From Acestrorhynchus altus (lineage: Eukaryota > Chordata > Actinopteri > Characiformes > Acestrorhynchidae), in NCBI GenBank assembly GCA_034509495.1, contig CM067519.1, positions 24,913,434 through 24,977,433 of the forward strand: DNA of 64,000 nucleotides, written 5' to 3'. This document shows positions 52,566-63,185 of the stretch, piece after piece. Position numbers and translations under genes: made by a program. How positions within the stretch are numbered: position 1 is the first letter of the stretch; each line of letters starts with the position of its first letter. A model generated the notes under the pieces. It saw only the letters and a list, made by a program, of their open reading frames with translations, was not told where the DNA came from and ran no database searches.

Positions 52566-53790
52566 TGAAACCAAAGTTGAACAAACGCTCTTCTAACTTC
52601 TACTGCACTTGTCAGGTTTCCTTCCATATAGCAGCAACTCTGTTTTCAAATAGCCAATCAGGTGGCTGCAGTACAGGGTATAAAATCAAGTGGATACTGG
52701 CCAAAAGCTTCACAAAGGAGAAAAACAAATCTCATTTTGAGAATGTCATTGTTGGTGCCAGACAAATTAGGTGGAATATTTCCAAAACTGGTGACCTCCT
52801 GAGATGTTCAGCACAGTAGACTTAATTATTATTATTATTTTGTGTTGTTTAATTAGTATTTCTTTGTTTCCTTCTTTTCTTTTTAAAGTCTTTTTAAAGT
52901 CATTGAAAGCCCTCAGTCACAGTGACCCCAGCTGCTTGACACCTCAGTAATCCATCTTTGTCTCTGTCCTGTTCCTAGGATCGTAATTAAACATTTGGTC
53001 CAGAGAATAGGAAAAGGAAGGGTTTATCTGTCACCATAGGGTTCTAAGTGCTTGAAGACTATTTAAATGATCCGTTTGAGACCTTCTGTAGACTTGATCT
53101 AGCAAGAGATGCAGTGTGCATTAATAAAATCTACCTTTTGAGTCTCTGCTTCTATTACTAAACAAGAAATGATTTGCCAACAGAAGACAACAGACAGGAG
53201 CAGGAGTCCCCAACACTTCTCCTGGAGACCTACCTTCCAGGTTTCAAGTCCAACCCAAATCTAACCTTTTTTGAACAAAAAACTCTCAAACTGGTTCTGT
53301 TCAGGCTTATAAGAGCCTTAGTGCTTTTCAGCAAACCAGCCCATGTTTACACCATTGTTAGCGGAACCAAGGCTACGTCACAGATATGTCTCCAACAGAG
53401 GGCACTGCACAGCGTCAGTAAACGTCAGAGGTGAGAAGTCAGCCTTGTGTCAACAGTCCAGGCTTGTGAAGGGATTTCTTGGAGCATTTAGATTCATTAA
53501 CACCAATCAATCATCGCTGCCAAACACAACATGATTTTACAGTGTTGTTGCTGACCTTGCGCATCCCCTCAGTGCATTACTGCATGACCACAGTTTCATA
53601 TCCAGCAAGATGATGAACCAGGTCACACAGCAAAAGTCATCTCAAGATGTTTTCAGGAGCATTTCAGTGAGTTCTGTCTTTTCCCGTGTCCTTCCCAGTC
53701 AGATCCAAATCCAATAAATCACGTTCGGGATGTGGTAGAACAGGAGATTCACAGCAACAAAGAGCTCCTCAAACATTTACAAATTCTGTT
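52566..53790 (+). pseudogene. Decayed Tc1-like transposon keeping both transposase ends
   Basis: The N-terminal part lies at 52640-52820: AGCCAATCAGGTGGCTGCAG, then frames giving NVIVGARQIRWNISKTGDLL, the helix-turn-helix start of a common fish Tc1-like transposase. The C-terminal part lies at 53440-53760: TGTCAACAGTCCAGGCTTGT, ACAGTGTTGTTGCTGACCTT, and a frame giving SDPNPINHVRDVVEQEIHSN, the region of the catalytic Glu. There Asn replaces the E of IEH and Arg the W, so the enzyme is dead. The middle is missing and replaced by unrelated sequence, including 53196-53290. Confidence 0.8.
53196..53290. repeat. Dispersed repeat inside the Tc1 remnant
   Basis: AGCAGGAGTCCCCAACACTT, CTCCTGGAGACCTACCTTCC and AGGTTTCAAGTCCAACCC match the beginning of a frequent fish repeat recalled as GGTCCCCAACACTGGTCC ... 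GAGAGCTACC. It probably inserted into the transposon. Confidence 0.5.
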
Positions 53791-54102
53791 CTGATTGAAT
53801 AATTGAGGATTGTCCTGGATTGGTAAATTATTTAAAGAAATGTGGATTATTGAATAACCTTCTTCATCCAAATACCCATTAAAACACTCATCTGGAACCG
53901 TGATTCTCTGAAGCTCACACTGTGGAAAACATTCAGATTGATTAGAAAGCTCATTTGCATATGACAGCCAGAACAGCAAAGGCCGGTCTCACGATTGATG
54001 ATTAACAAATGATATATGGTGGAGCCCCAACACCACTCTGTGACAACCTGTGAAAACGTCTTACGAAGTGAATGTAAATGCAGTGTTTGATATTCGGAAA
54101 CT

Positions 54103-54129
54103 AGTCTCTCTCTCTCTCTCCCTCCCTCT

Positions 54130-54170
<41 letters not shown>
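54103..54170. repeat. (CT)n-rich microsatellite
   Basis: CT runs with several CCCT interruptions, then TGTATATATG. Confidence 0.95.
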
Positions 54171-54173
<3 letters not shown>

Positions 54174-54175
54174 AT

Positions 54176-54235
54176 ATGCACTACCCGTCAAAAGTTTTAG
54201 AACACCCAATATGGGTTTTAGTGTACATGTATGAT
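54176..54235. mobile_element. Tc1-like terminal fragment (ACTACCCGTCAAAAGTTTTA type)
   Basis: GCACTACCCGTCAAAAGTTT then TAGAACACCC is the terminal repeat of a widespread fish Tc1-like element. The rest is absent. Confidence 0.7.
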
Positions 54236-54310
54236 GCATGTATGATGTTGTTAATCAAGAGATCACATCCCAGCATGATGACCATCTACAATGAAAAGCT
54301 TTACTGGTTT

Positions 54311-54404
54311 ACAATCAGCCACATCATTATGACCACCACCTTGTTTCTACACTCACTGTTCGTTTTCATCAGCTCTACACAGGAGCACTTTGTAGTTCTA
54401 TAAT
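54311..54404. mobile_element. Family P MITE, left-end fragment (copy 5)
   Basis: ACAATCAGCCACATCATTAT, GACCACCACCTTGTTTCTAC, ACTCACTGTTCG and CAGGAGCACTTTGTAGTTCT correspond to 16420-16525. Confidence 0.75.
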
Positions 54405-54879
54405 GAGACTGCCTTGCTGAGCTATGAGTAGTCCATACACAAATATTAATTGTTTGTTTGTTTGTTATATTTGTCAATTGGTTGGAAGCAGTAGTACAAA
54501 ATGATGGTCAAATGTACAGTTTTTTGTGCTGGAGGGTGGAGGTGGAAGGTCACTTCTCTCAATGTCACCCAAGAATCACCCATGTCCCATATTCTGAACT
54601 CACTAATCTCACTGAAAGCAATAAAATCTCTCAGCCAACTAGAATGCCTTTGCTGGACAGTAGAGACAGTGTAAATAATGTACTTCCATGCAAAACCTTG
54701 GATCTCCAAAATGCTATTTTAATAGGCGAGTTGAAATATCTTCAGAAAAATGTAATTCCAAGTCATTTTATGCTTGTGGTCGGCAATATGACAATATTTT
54801 ATTGTATCAGTTTACGCATATTTAAAGTTATAGTGATGTACAGGTAATCACCCTATCAGTCACTAATCGACTCTATAGC
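54405..54879. other. Unique sequence, nothing recognised
   Basis: A 129-codon plus-strand open frame at 54458-54847 starts at a (TTTG)n-like run and overlaps an 87-codon minus frame. No domain is recognised. Without a splice or expression signal it is not called as a gene. Confidence 0.4.
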
Positions 54880-55065
54880 AACCACCTGTAATACCCTTGC
54901 AACTATTAAGTAATATCATCACCTAAGCATCATAGCAAATACATATCAAATCCATAGCAACCACCTGAAATGCTATGGCAACCATCTAGCAACATAAGAG
55001 TCACCACCTAGAAACACTGGTATGCAACGCTACAGCAGCCACCTAGAAACCACTTACCAACACCA
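54880..55065. repeat. CATAGCAACCACCT-type degenerate minisatellite
   Basis: TATAGCAACCACCTGTAATA, CATAGCAACCACCTGAAATG, CTATGGCAACCATCTAGCAA and ACAGCAGCCACCTAGAAACC are diverged units. It is the inverse of the tract at 44030-44235. Confidence 0.75.
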
Positions 55066-55330
55066 TAACTGTCTATAAATCCTTTTTGAACTGAATATGC
55101 AATAAATCAAACCTGAATATCTTTGAATATTTGTATTATTTATGTATGTATGAGTATAATCCCTTCTCAGGACATCAGCCTGCTCACGTGGACGGAGCAG
55201 TAAACATGCACTGGAAGCTCCTTTGGCATTTAAACTGGGAATTAAATTCCGTTGGAAACAAGTGAATTTTAGCCGTAGTTTGATATGATATGTGTATAGG
55301 TCTGGAGGTTAATCTGATCCTGAGTTACTG
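55066..55330 (-). mobile_element. Family A MITE-like repeat, copy 13 (short subfamily, left truncated)
   Basis: Positions 55071-55240 match 33255-33424 with two differences. After it come GTTGGAAACAAGTGAATTTT and AGGTTAATCTGATCCTGAGT. The left end is replaced by the minisatellite at 54880-55065, and the right end stops at about 55330. Confidence 0.85.
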
Positions 55331-55850
55331 TAAGGTGACAGACATCCATTACTTGCTATATTAGCTGTAGCGCAGAACTAAAGAACTGGGCTTGGAATAA
55401 AAGGGTGGAAACTACACCAGCTTGATTCACAGAAATTTCACAGAAATATTCATTTTATAACAAATCAGTTACTGGGAATGCATGCTGTGATGAAGAAAGG
55501 CCGATCAGTTGCAGAGAAATCCTGCAGCATGTCCGACTCGGCTGCTGCATATCCTCCTCCCTGGTGCGAGGTAGATTGTTTTTGGAAATGGATCTGTTTC
55601 TCAGTGCTCTACTGTGGACACATAAGGGTTGATCAAAAGGAAATCAGTTCAGTTCCTATATAGCTTCATGCAACAGTCACAGCACAAATACAGTTCACCA
55701 GACTAAAGTAAAGGGACAAGGACAATCAGTATGTCCTAGAAGGTTTGAGCACAATTGCCTTGGGGTTTCCGTGGTTCAGGTTGCCATTTTTATTGTTCCC
55801 ATATGACCAATTTATGGGTTTAGTGATTAATTTCCCATTAACTTATTTGC
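55331..55850. other. Unique sequence, nothing recognised
   Basis: No repeat or gene recognised. Confidence 0.4.
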
Positions 55851-55859
55851 TATAGAACC

Positions 55860-56152
55860 TGCAGTAACCCTGTTCTTTAAGACTATAGTGACTAATTCCC
55901 TATTGACTAATGTAATATTGACTCAGTCTCTATTGGCTAATTCCCTATTGACTAAATCCCTATTGACTAACTCCCAGTAAAACCTGCAATATGTCCTTGG
56001 CACGTCCCCTGAGCCTTTTTTTTCCCAGAGTTATTATATCAGATGTTGTGATTTGGACTGTTCTGCAGCAATCTGGCTATTTCATTTGGTTTCATTTGGT
56101 ATTTCAGGAAGAAAATCCAAACCAGAGTCCAAGATCTGGTCTGATAACTTGA
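55860..56152. repeat. Family E repeat, copy 2, with a local tandem expansion
   Basis: At 55885-55975, CTAATTCCCTATTGA recurs four to five times (with GTCTCTATTGG and AAATCCCTATTGA variants). The same word occurs once, as CTAATTCACTATTGA, at the start of copy 1. The remaining body, AACCTGCAATATGTCCTTGG to GGTCTGATAACTTGAATT, aligns with 50490-50646. Confidence 0.75.
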
Positions 56153-56352
56153 ATTAATTCATTTTAATTAGAATTCAGTTATGCAAAGCCCAGGTAAATT
56201 AAAGAACGAATCCCTGCATCATGCATGATTATGAATGGATTTGAGCTAAAATAATGCGTTTAATTACAGTAGACCAATTAGGAAAGATGTTATTTGTCCT
56301 TCCTCACTGCACCTCTCAGAAGAATAATTAGCTGAAGCAGTCATGATGATGA

Positions 56353-56510
56353 TATACACCGGTCAGCCAAAACAATTAAACCACTCACAGATGAAGCGAA
56401 TAATATCGGTTATGTGGTTCCAGTGGCACCTGTCAAGGGCAGGAAGTGAACGGTCAGTTCTTGAAGTTAATGTGTTGAATCTTAAGTATCTGAGAGACTT
56501 TATCAAGAGC
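56353..56510 (+). mobile_element. Tc1-like transposon, 5'-end fragment (same family as 1085-1459)
   Basis: TATACACCGGTCAGCCAAAA, CCACTCACAGATGAAGCGAA, GGCACCTGTCAAGGGCAGGA, GAACGGTCAGTTCTTGAAGT and CTGAGAGACTTTATCAAGAG follow the start of a fish Tc1-like element. The transposase Asp-Phe-Asp-Lys-Gly start region is just reached before the fragment ends next to family P copy 6. Confidence 0.8.
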
Positions 56511-56519
56511 TCACACATA

Positions 56520-56866
56520 CACACTGATCAACCATAGCATTACGATCACCTCCATGTTTCTTCACTTACTGTCCATTCTGTCAACTCCTCTGACCACACA
56601 GGAGCCCTTTGTGGTTCTATAATTCCAGACTGTAGTTCATCTGTTTCTCTGCAGACATTATTCTCCTCCTTTCACCCTGATCTTCAATGATCACGACCCC
56701 ACAGGACCACCACAGAGCAGCTATTATGTGGGAGGTGGGTCATTCTCAGCACTGTAGTCACACTGACATGGTGGTGGTGTGTCCACTCACTGTCCAGTAT
56801 TAGACTCTCCTACCTAGTTGCTCTATCTTATATGGAGAACCACTGTTCTGTGGAAAGGGTCTTCAC
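56520..56866. mobile_element. Family P MITE, left part (copy 6)
   Basis: ACACTGATCAACCATAGCAT, TTCATCTGTTTCTCTGCAGA, CACCCTGATCTTCAATGATC, GACATGGTGGTGGTGTGTCC and GACTCTCCTACCTAGTTGCT. The middle and right arm are absent. Confidence 0.85.
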
Positions 56867-57638
56867 CTTTTTATGAGTGCCTGTCTCTTTAACAGGTCTA
56901 CTTATTCTCTTTTTCACTCAATCTTTTCATCATTAATCCCCACCACTTGAATATATGGTGAACATACATATATCCCCTTGGACCTCACTGCTCCAGAGCT
57001 TGTGGATGGACGATATTTGCAAGGCCAATGTATAGAAGGCCTGTTTCTCCCTCTTTCTACGCCCAAGCATTGCTTTTCTTGGCAACCTTCACAGCTGGCT
57101 TGAAAGTTGCGTTTCCGAGTGTCCTTGGCACCTGCCAATCCCTTTCAAAATTTTATTAAGGCACGGAGGGTTTTTAAATGTAAAAGTCCACAAGTTTATT
57201 CAAAGCCCCCAGGCAGAACCCTCAGCGACTTCTCAGCGACTGGTCACCCGGGAGACAGACAAGAACTGCCAGTACAAAGTGCATTTTCCACTAATCCTAA
57301 CAGTGCCTCCATGCAGCATGTATTCTCTCTCTCCACCGCGCTCTCATCCCTCCTGACTTCTTTCTGGCCTTCACCTTGAATTAATATTACACACATTTTG
57401 CTGAATAATTTAGTCGCCATTTTAGCAAGATTGATATATTTTCTATGCAAGAAACATTTACAGCACTTGTTTATGTTTATAAAAAATTCAGCCAAACTTG
57501 AGTGAGTGCAAATGTTACCTGCCCTACACCCTTAAAAACACAGGCGCTTCAAATGGAATAGAAGATGCAGTTTTCCATCACATTCCATGTTGTTACTGGA
57601 ACTAGTGCTGTCAAATTACTGCGTTCATTTTGATTCAT
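56867..57638. other. Unique sequence, nothing recognised
   Basis: A 90-codon open frame at 57107-57379 has no recognisable domain. No repeat family is seen. Confidence 0.4.
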
Positions 57639-58564
57639 TAATCTTTAGAACCCTAGGCTAATTTTGTGGGATGTTTCCATGGTTGATGTACTTTTATTTG
57701 CCATTAGAAAGTATTTATAGGAGACAATCACACAGATATTATTTTCAGAAGATCCTAGGCTACTCAGGTTAATTTCATTTGAGATGAAAATATCAACTGA
57801 ATTTAAATATTTGTATGAATTTGTCCACATTTTGATCAAATATATACTTGAGCCAACATTTCTGTTTGAGCTGGAAATGTAATAATTTTGATGAATTATT
57901 TGAAATACCTCAATTAAAAAGGATATACATAATAATCAGTTCAAATAAAACAGAAAACAACCTGAATGTCCTTTATTTTATTTTTATTTATTTATGAATT
58001 TATCAGTACCATCCCTTCTCGGGACTTTTATTCTGACATTTGAACTCTGTGTGAGCAAACAAAGATAACAGCCCCTCCCTTCTTGTTTTCATTTGTAACC
58101 CAATATCTAAGCCAGTGACCCCATTAGCCTCATCCCGTCTCTCTGATCAGTCAGAGTCTGTATGCAGGTTCCACTGGAACCTCCTTTGACATTTAAAGTG
58201 GGATTTAGTTTAGTTGGAAATGAGTGAATTTCAGTTGTTTTCAGTTGTTTCATTTTCTGATAATTCAAGAATAGAATAGAATAGAACTTTATTGATCCCT
58301 TGGGAGGGTTCCCTCGGGGAAATTAAGGTTCCAGCAGCTGCATCAGTACAGTACAGAAAAGAGAAGAAAGATAAGATAATAATTATACTATAAAGAAGAA
58401 ACACTATATAAATAAAAATAATATATAATATAGAGACTATATTACAATATAAAATATATATAAATAGTGCATGAAAAAAAAAGTTACTCTGATCCTGAGG
58501 TATGAAGCCTAGAAAGAGGCCTTTATTGGACTGCAAAGTGTGGATCTCAGGTTCTGAGAATTAA
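57639..58564 (-). mobile_element. Family A MITE-like repeat, copy 14 (inverted, full length)
   Basis: The most complete copy. TTAA at 57639-57642, then TCTTTAGAACCCTAGGC; at the other end GGTTCTGAGAA followed by TTAA at 58561-58564. The inverted ends TCTTTAGAACC and TTCTCAGAACC agree at 9 of 11 bases. Inside lie GAGACAATCACACAGATATT, CCCTTCTCGGGACTTTTATT, TGATCAGTCAGAGTCTGTAT and GTTACTCTGATCCTGAGGTA. The insert at 58265-58480 is not part of the family. Confidence 0.85.
58265..58480. mobile_element. Dispersed repeat (ACTTTATTGATCCC type) nested in family A
   Basis: ATAGAATAGAATAGAACTTT, ATTGATCCCTTGGGAGGGTT, CCCTCGGGGAAATTAAGGTT and CCAGCAGCTGCATCAGTACA, then AT-rich sequence ending in AAAAAAAA. 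This is a very common fish interspersed repeat of uncertain class. It interrupts copy 14 before GTTACTCTGATCCTGAGG. Confidence 0.7.
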
Positions 58565-59227
58565 TTACATTCGATATGGATTAAAGAAAGGCTACTATAT
58601 GATAATGGTAGAGAACATTTTGGAACCATGTAATTGAATACAGTATAAGGTTACAAATGAGTCCAGCTCTTCTGGTATTATGTATCGACTCCTATTGAGC
58701 TGAACATACAAAGCAGGAGGCTTCTTATTCCTGCTTTAAGGGCCAATAAAAAAAAGAATTATGAGTCCAGTATTCAGTTTATCTTGGACAGACTGACCCT
58801 TGAGCAATCCACAGTGCTCTAATCCAACTCCAGCTAGTGTGGACAAACTGGTCAAACGATATGTGGTTGGTGACACATTTTTCTTCTTTTACACTGAATA
58901 CGAATGTTTATAACTGTGTTCCAAAACCCCAGAAAATGTCACTAATCAACCATTATAATAAAACAGATTAGTTATTAAAGTTGACTCACTGCAGCAAGAT
59001 CTCGATCAGATTCCCATTCCTTCAGCCCTTCCCATCATCCATCTCCCGCCAATTCTCATGCTATTAAGCCCTAAATTATTCAAACCTGACAGAATGGATT
59101 TCTGATGATATCATCTCAGACCAAGATTGGATATCTGGTCTGAACCATTCATTCTTTGAAAGGTGATTGTAGCAGGGAAATGTAGATGAGCACATGCTCA
59201 TGTTTCAGGTAATTTATCTTATTTGTT
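58565..59227. other. Unique sequence, nothing recognised
   Basis: No repeat or gene recognised. Confidence 0.4.
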
Positions 59228-59350
59228 GAACTGCCACAGAGAATCAGAATCAGAAATACGTTATTAATCCCAGAGGGAAATTGCAATTATTACAGTTGCA
59301 CCCGTTTATATGAAATAATAAACAGAGTAATATAAATGAAAAAACAGAGC
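59228..59350. mobile_element. Dispersed repeat (AATCAGAATCAGAAATACGT type)
   Basis: GAGAATCAGAATCAGAAATA, CGTTATTAATCCCAGAGGGA and AATTGCAATTATTACAGTTG. It shares the TTATTAATCCC ... GGGAAATT block with 58280-58325 and belongs to the same broad fish repeat group. Confidence 0.7.
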
Positions 59351-60689
59351 AACAAAAAGATGACTGAAAAGAGGATACTGTAGTACTTTCTTTGGGAGAA
59401 CAGGTGCTACCTGGGGGTGGTACCTTACTCGTTTGTGGGTGGTACCCTAAACCGTATGCCTACAGTAGCTTTAGATCAGGAACATCATTTGCTTTTCTTG
59501 TCTCTGTTTGTGTTGCAGTTTTTCTTATGCATACTTTATAAATCTGAAAATTAACTTAACAGCAACTATGTTTCTAACCAAAATCTGGACCGTGTTCTAG
59601 ACCAAAAAGCAAAAACTCATTAAAAAAACACAGAAAACTGGTCCCAACAATGTTAAGAGTTAGTTTAAAAGAAGTAAAAGCTGAAAAGTGTCTTTTGACA
59701 GGTTGAAAGGCGGTTCCTCTACGTCTAAATCTGGTTGCAAAGTGAAAATTGAAAATATTTTCAGGTTATATTCATTATGTTATCGTTCATTCAGGTGCAG
59801 ACAGTCGTGTGATATGGTTCGGTGAATCGTTGGCTCAGTGTTCATAGCATGACATCAGTCCTACAGCTCAACATAAAACCTTAAAAACTGAAGGAATTGG
59901 CAGAAGCATTTACAAAGCAAAGGAAGATTTACAGATTAGAAATATTTCTACTGTAGTCAGACAATCATTCATTATGTTCATAAAAAAAATAATTGTTATT
60001 CAATATTGTTTTCATGGTTGTTTTAGGGCTATATTTGGACCAAATCAGATGGACTAAACAAAGCCCACATAGTGTGTACCTTGGAAAACAAAAATGAACA
60101 TATTCCTTCTTTTCTGACAGTATAGGAACAACCTTGAACGACCCTTCGACGAACCTTGAACCTGGTGTGGGTTGTTGTAGGTTGTGATTGTTGACTTGCT
60201 TGTTACTTCTCCTTGTCCTCTTGAAAACACTAAGGATCATAGCTGCCAATCATCTGAGCAATAATCAATACAGCCCAAAATCAACATGTGTCATCTGTGG
60301 AAACAACAATGTTGTAAAACTGTAAAGAGGAATCAGTGGGAATGTGGTGGGCGGTGAAAGTAGGGGAAGTGAGTAGAAGGTCATTAATCCCTTTTATTTC
60401 TACAGCAATCTGAAGGTGCCTCTGAGGGAGGGTTTCACAAAACGGGATTTTCTCAGATAACGTGAAGATGAAGGTTGTTCAGCAGACCTCTGAGGTCATT
60501 TTGTAACTAGCAATTTACAAACCATTGTCTGTTAAATGAATGATGCCTTTATAAGTGACCCATCATACACTGTGGTAAAATCACCAAGCTGATACATTTT
60601 GTGCCATGTATATTTCCACGGCAACTAACGGAAACACAAAGCCCCTTCATCCATTTTGAGTCCTGGGAATATATCTAGAGAGTCAGACC
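59351..60689. other. Unique sequence, nothing recognised
   Basis: About 1.3 kb. A 94-codon minus-strand open frame at 59965-60249 has no domain and is not called. Confidence 0.4.
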
Positions 60690-60950
60690 CCCACTTCAGC
60701 ATGTGCATGTGGTCTGAGCAGTAAACATGCACTGGATTACTGCTGTGGCAATTAAACTGGGATTTTAATTCTGTTGGAAACAAGTGAATTTTAGTTTTCT
60801 GAGCCAAATCACATAAATAGGGTAAGTCTTGTAGTTTGTTATTATATGTGTGCATATTATATGTCACATCATGTCTATAAGTTCCTCTGATCCTAAATTA
60901 TCAAGCCTAGAAAACTGGCATTTGTGGGTTTTAGGTTCTAAGAGTTACAG
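60690..60950 (-). mobile_element. Family A MITE-like repeat, right-half fragment (copy 15, inverted)
   Basis: GAGCAGTAAACATGCACTGG, GCAATTAAACTGGGATTTTA, GTTGGAAACAAGTGAATTTT, CTGATCCTAAATTATCAAGC and TTTTAGGTTCTAAGAGTTAC. Confidence 0.75.
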
Positions 60951-61099
60951 TTCCTTCAGAATGTGGTCTCAGATGCATTTTAGCCTCATAATAGAAGGGT
61001 ACACACTTCCCTCTCTCTAAAATGTATCTGACAAACAAAACTATTCCCAATACAACCCAAACGGAAAAGGCAAAAGGCTTCTATTTTTGTGAGATTCTT

Positions 61100-61640
61100 C
61101 TGGCTCTGCTCTTTTGAGGTCTACATACACATTTGATGACATTTAGGTCAGTGGCACAAAAACTTCAGCTTGCACCTCTTCAAATAGTCCATTGTGACTC
61201 TGAGGTGTAAACAGGATCATTATCCTGCTATGGAACCTCATCCTGTGTTCATCTTCATCATTTTGCAGACAGTGTTTAATTAAATACCTTCTTCTTCTAC
61301 CAGTGAAATGTTCACTGTGCCACTGGCTGCAACACAAGCCCAAAGAATGATCCATTCACCCCCACGCTTAACAGTTGGCGAAGTGTTCTTTTCATGAAAT
61401 TCTGTGCAATTTATTCTTCAGGTCCAAGTTGCTTATTGCAGCCAAAAGGTTCTATTTAACATCTGCAATCTACAGCCACTCATATCTCAAATGCATCAGG
61501 TTTGTTTAGATGTTCCTTTGAAAACCTCTGATGTCAAATTCTGTGGTGAGGACCCAAAAAAGTTTTCCTCTGATTGTCTGTTGGGCACGATTGATGAGTC
61601 CTAGGTAATCTGGCGAATTCATTTGAAAACATCTTGCATA
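61100..61640 (-). pseudogene. Tc1-like transposase remnant (antisense)
   Basis: The blocks CACAAGCCCAAAGAATGATC, CACCCCCACGCTTAACAGTT, GTGTTCTTTTCATGAAATTC, AATGCATCAGGTTTGTTTAG, ATGTTCCTTTGAAAACCTCT and TCTGTGGTGAGGACCCAAAA follow one fish Tc1-like transposase gene read backwards. They cover the catalytic core, so the gene lies on the minus strand. Stops and indels break every frame (the longest piece is about 70 codons). The N-terminal part and both TIRs were not found. It lies directly right of family A copy 15. Confidence 0.75.
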
Positions 61641-61926
61641 TCACGTTATTTCTCCGGTGATCAACAACTTATGGTCCACCATGCTTTGAATTCAGTCTGG
61701 CACTGCTTCCAAACTGCAAAGCTAAAAAAAAGATGACTTATTATGTTCCCTTTAATGTTTGTGGCCCATTATCCAACAAACACAACTAAATCACTATCCA
61801 AGTTCTCCTTTCAGCATAGTTCTTTGAGATATTCCACAGACTTGCTTATAAAGTTATCCAGGAACCCTGCAAAGCTGAAAAGGTGAAGATTACAAGGCCT
61901 AAGAAAGAACGAAATCAGAAAAAGGT
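61641..61926. other. Unique sequence, possibly the rest of the Tc1 remnant
   Basis: No clear match. GATCAACAACTTATGGTCCA may be decayed transposon sequence. Confidence 0.3.
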
Positions 61927-61953
61927 AAAAAAAAAAAAAAAAAAAAAAAAAAG
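61927..61953. repeat. Poly-A run (27 A)
   Basis: A pure A run following AGAAAAAGGT. No retroelement body or target duplication could be recognised around it. Confidence 0.95.
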
Positions 61954-63185
61954 ATCAAACAGTTGCCAACTGTAACGGTGCACGAGAGGCAGCGAGAGGA
62001 GCTCAGGAAGCTTTGATTTCTCGGCATGCTCTGTTAATGCACTAATGAACTCTGCTTGTGTTCAATGGGAAATCCACAGCCACAATCGATCCCAATAATA
62101 GCAGCGGTAGGAACTGGAATCATACTCCAGAACTATACTGTCACAACGAATGAAAATAGATGAGGCAAAGTGAGTTGCATACACACGGGAGTTGCTTCAT
62201 GCATGGAGAAGGTTCGAGAAGGTTCAGAAACGGGGGGGGGGGGTAAGGTTTGATGGTGGGATGATTAAGAGACCAAGTTTACATGCTGTCGTTGGAAGAG
62301 CAGACGCATGGGAATGCTTTGAAAAAGAATCAAAAAAGTGTAACTAGATGTAACAGAAAGAAAAATTGAATCCCATATGAAGCATTGCAGTGAAGAACGC
62401 AAGTGGGACAGAAATGCTTGCTGCGCTGGATGTGCACAGCTGATGTTTATTTCATGCAGATAGATATTCTGAGAGGAGCTCATTTCATGCAAAAATGCAG
62501 CACAAACTAACAGTCTCCTTGCCGAGTCTCTTAGCAGCAGAAACAGCTCTGATTGAGACGTCTGGCCTCCACAGGCCTGCGTTACGTTCTGCAAATGAAT
62601 GCAATGCGATCTGTCTTTGTTTTGCGTCTGGACCATTCGTCTTCTCTTCGTCTTTTTGATTTTGTTGGAACGTTTAGCATCACATCTGGTTCTTTCAAGC
62701 ACAAGCGCATCCCAATTTGCAAACTCGACAAAGCGCACAACAGACAAACTTTCAACACAGCAGTGGAAGCTTTTAGCTGCAGAGTACCAGGCTCAAATGC
62801 GTTGCCAAAATACAGAAGAATCGATCTGTCCATGCTCTGCCCACAATCTTAATCCTTATAGAAACATCTAACAATGTGAGAAACTGTTGGGACTGCACAG
62901 GTACGGGTGTATTGTTCGACAGTGTAGTTGCTGTAGTATCAGCATAGCAAGAAGCAAGTTTTTACATGTACCATAGGTCTGTAAGCAATTAATATTGCTT
63001 TATTTTTTTAAGGTAAGTAGAGCCAGCTGGTCTCAAGGGGAATTTGAAGTAAATGACTAGAACGGTATTTCAGAAATTGTAGAATATGTACTAAATATCG
63101 GTCGACTCTGTGCATATTTATGCATGATAAACGCAACCCGAGAATACAGAAATCTAATTATTTGAATGAAGAGAATGTAATTATG
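61954..63185. other. Unique sequence, includes the longest open frame of the window
   Basis: A 160-codon minus-strand open frame (62265-62747) overlaps three other frames of 83 to 99 codons on both strands. It has no recognisable domain, signal peptide or convincing start context. A G12 run lies at 62232-62243. The stretch is otherwise non-repetitive and may be conserved, which could explain its open frames as chance. Confidence 0.35.

Noticed and set aside
52566..53790. Possibly intact Tc1 transposase
   Set aside because: Frames are broken, the central catalytic region is missing and key residues have changed.
54458..54847. 129-codon plus-strand open frame
   Set aside because: No domain and low-complexity start; an opposing frame of 87 codons overlaps it.
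61927..61953. Poly-A run as the tail of a processed pseudogene
   Set aside because: No gene-like body upstream and no target-site duplication found around it.
62265..62747. Longest open frame (160 codons, minus strand)
   Set aside because: No recognisable domain, overlapped by other frames on both strands, no splice or promoter context. It is within the range of chance in 64 kb.
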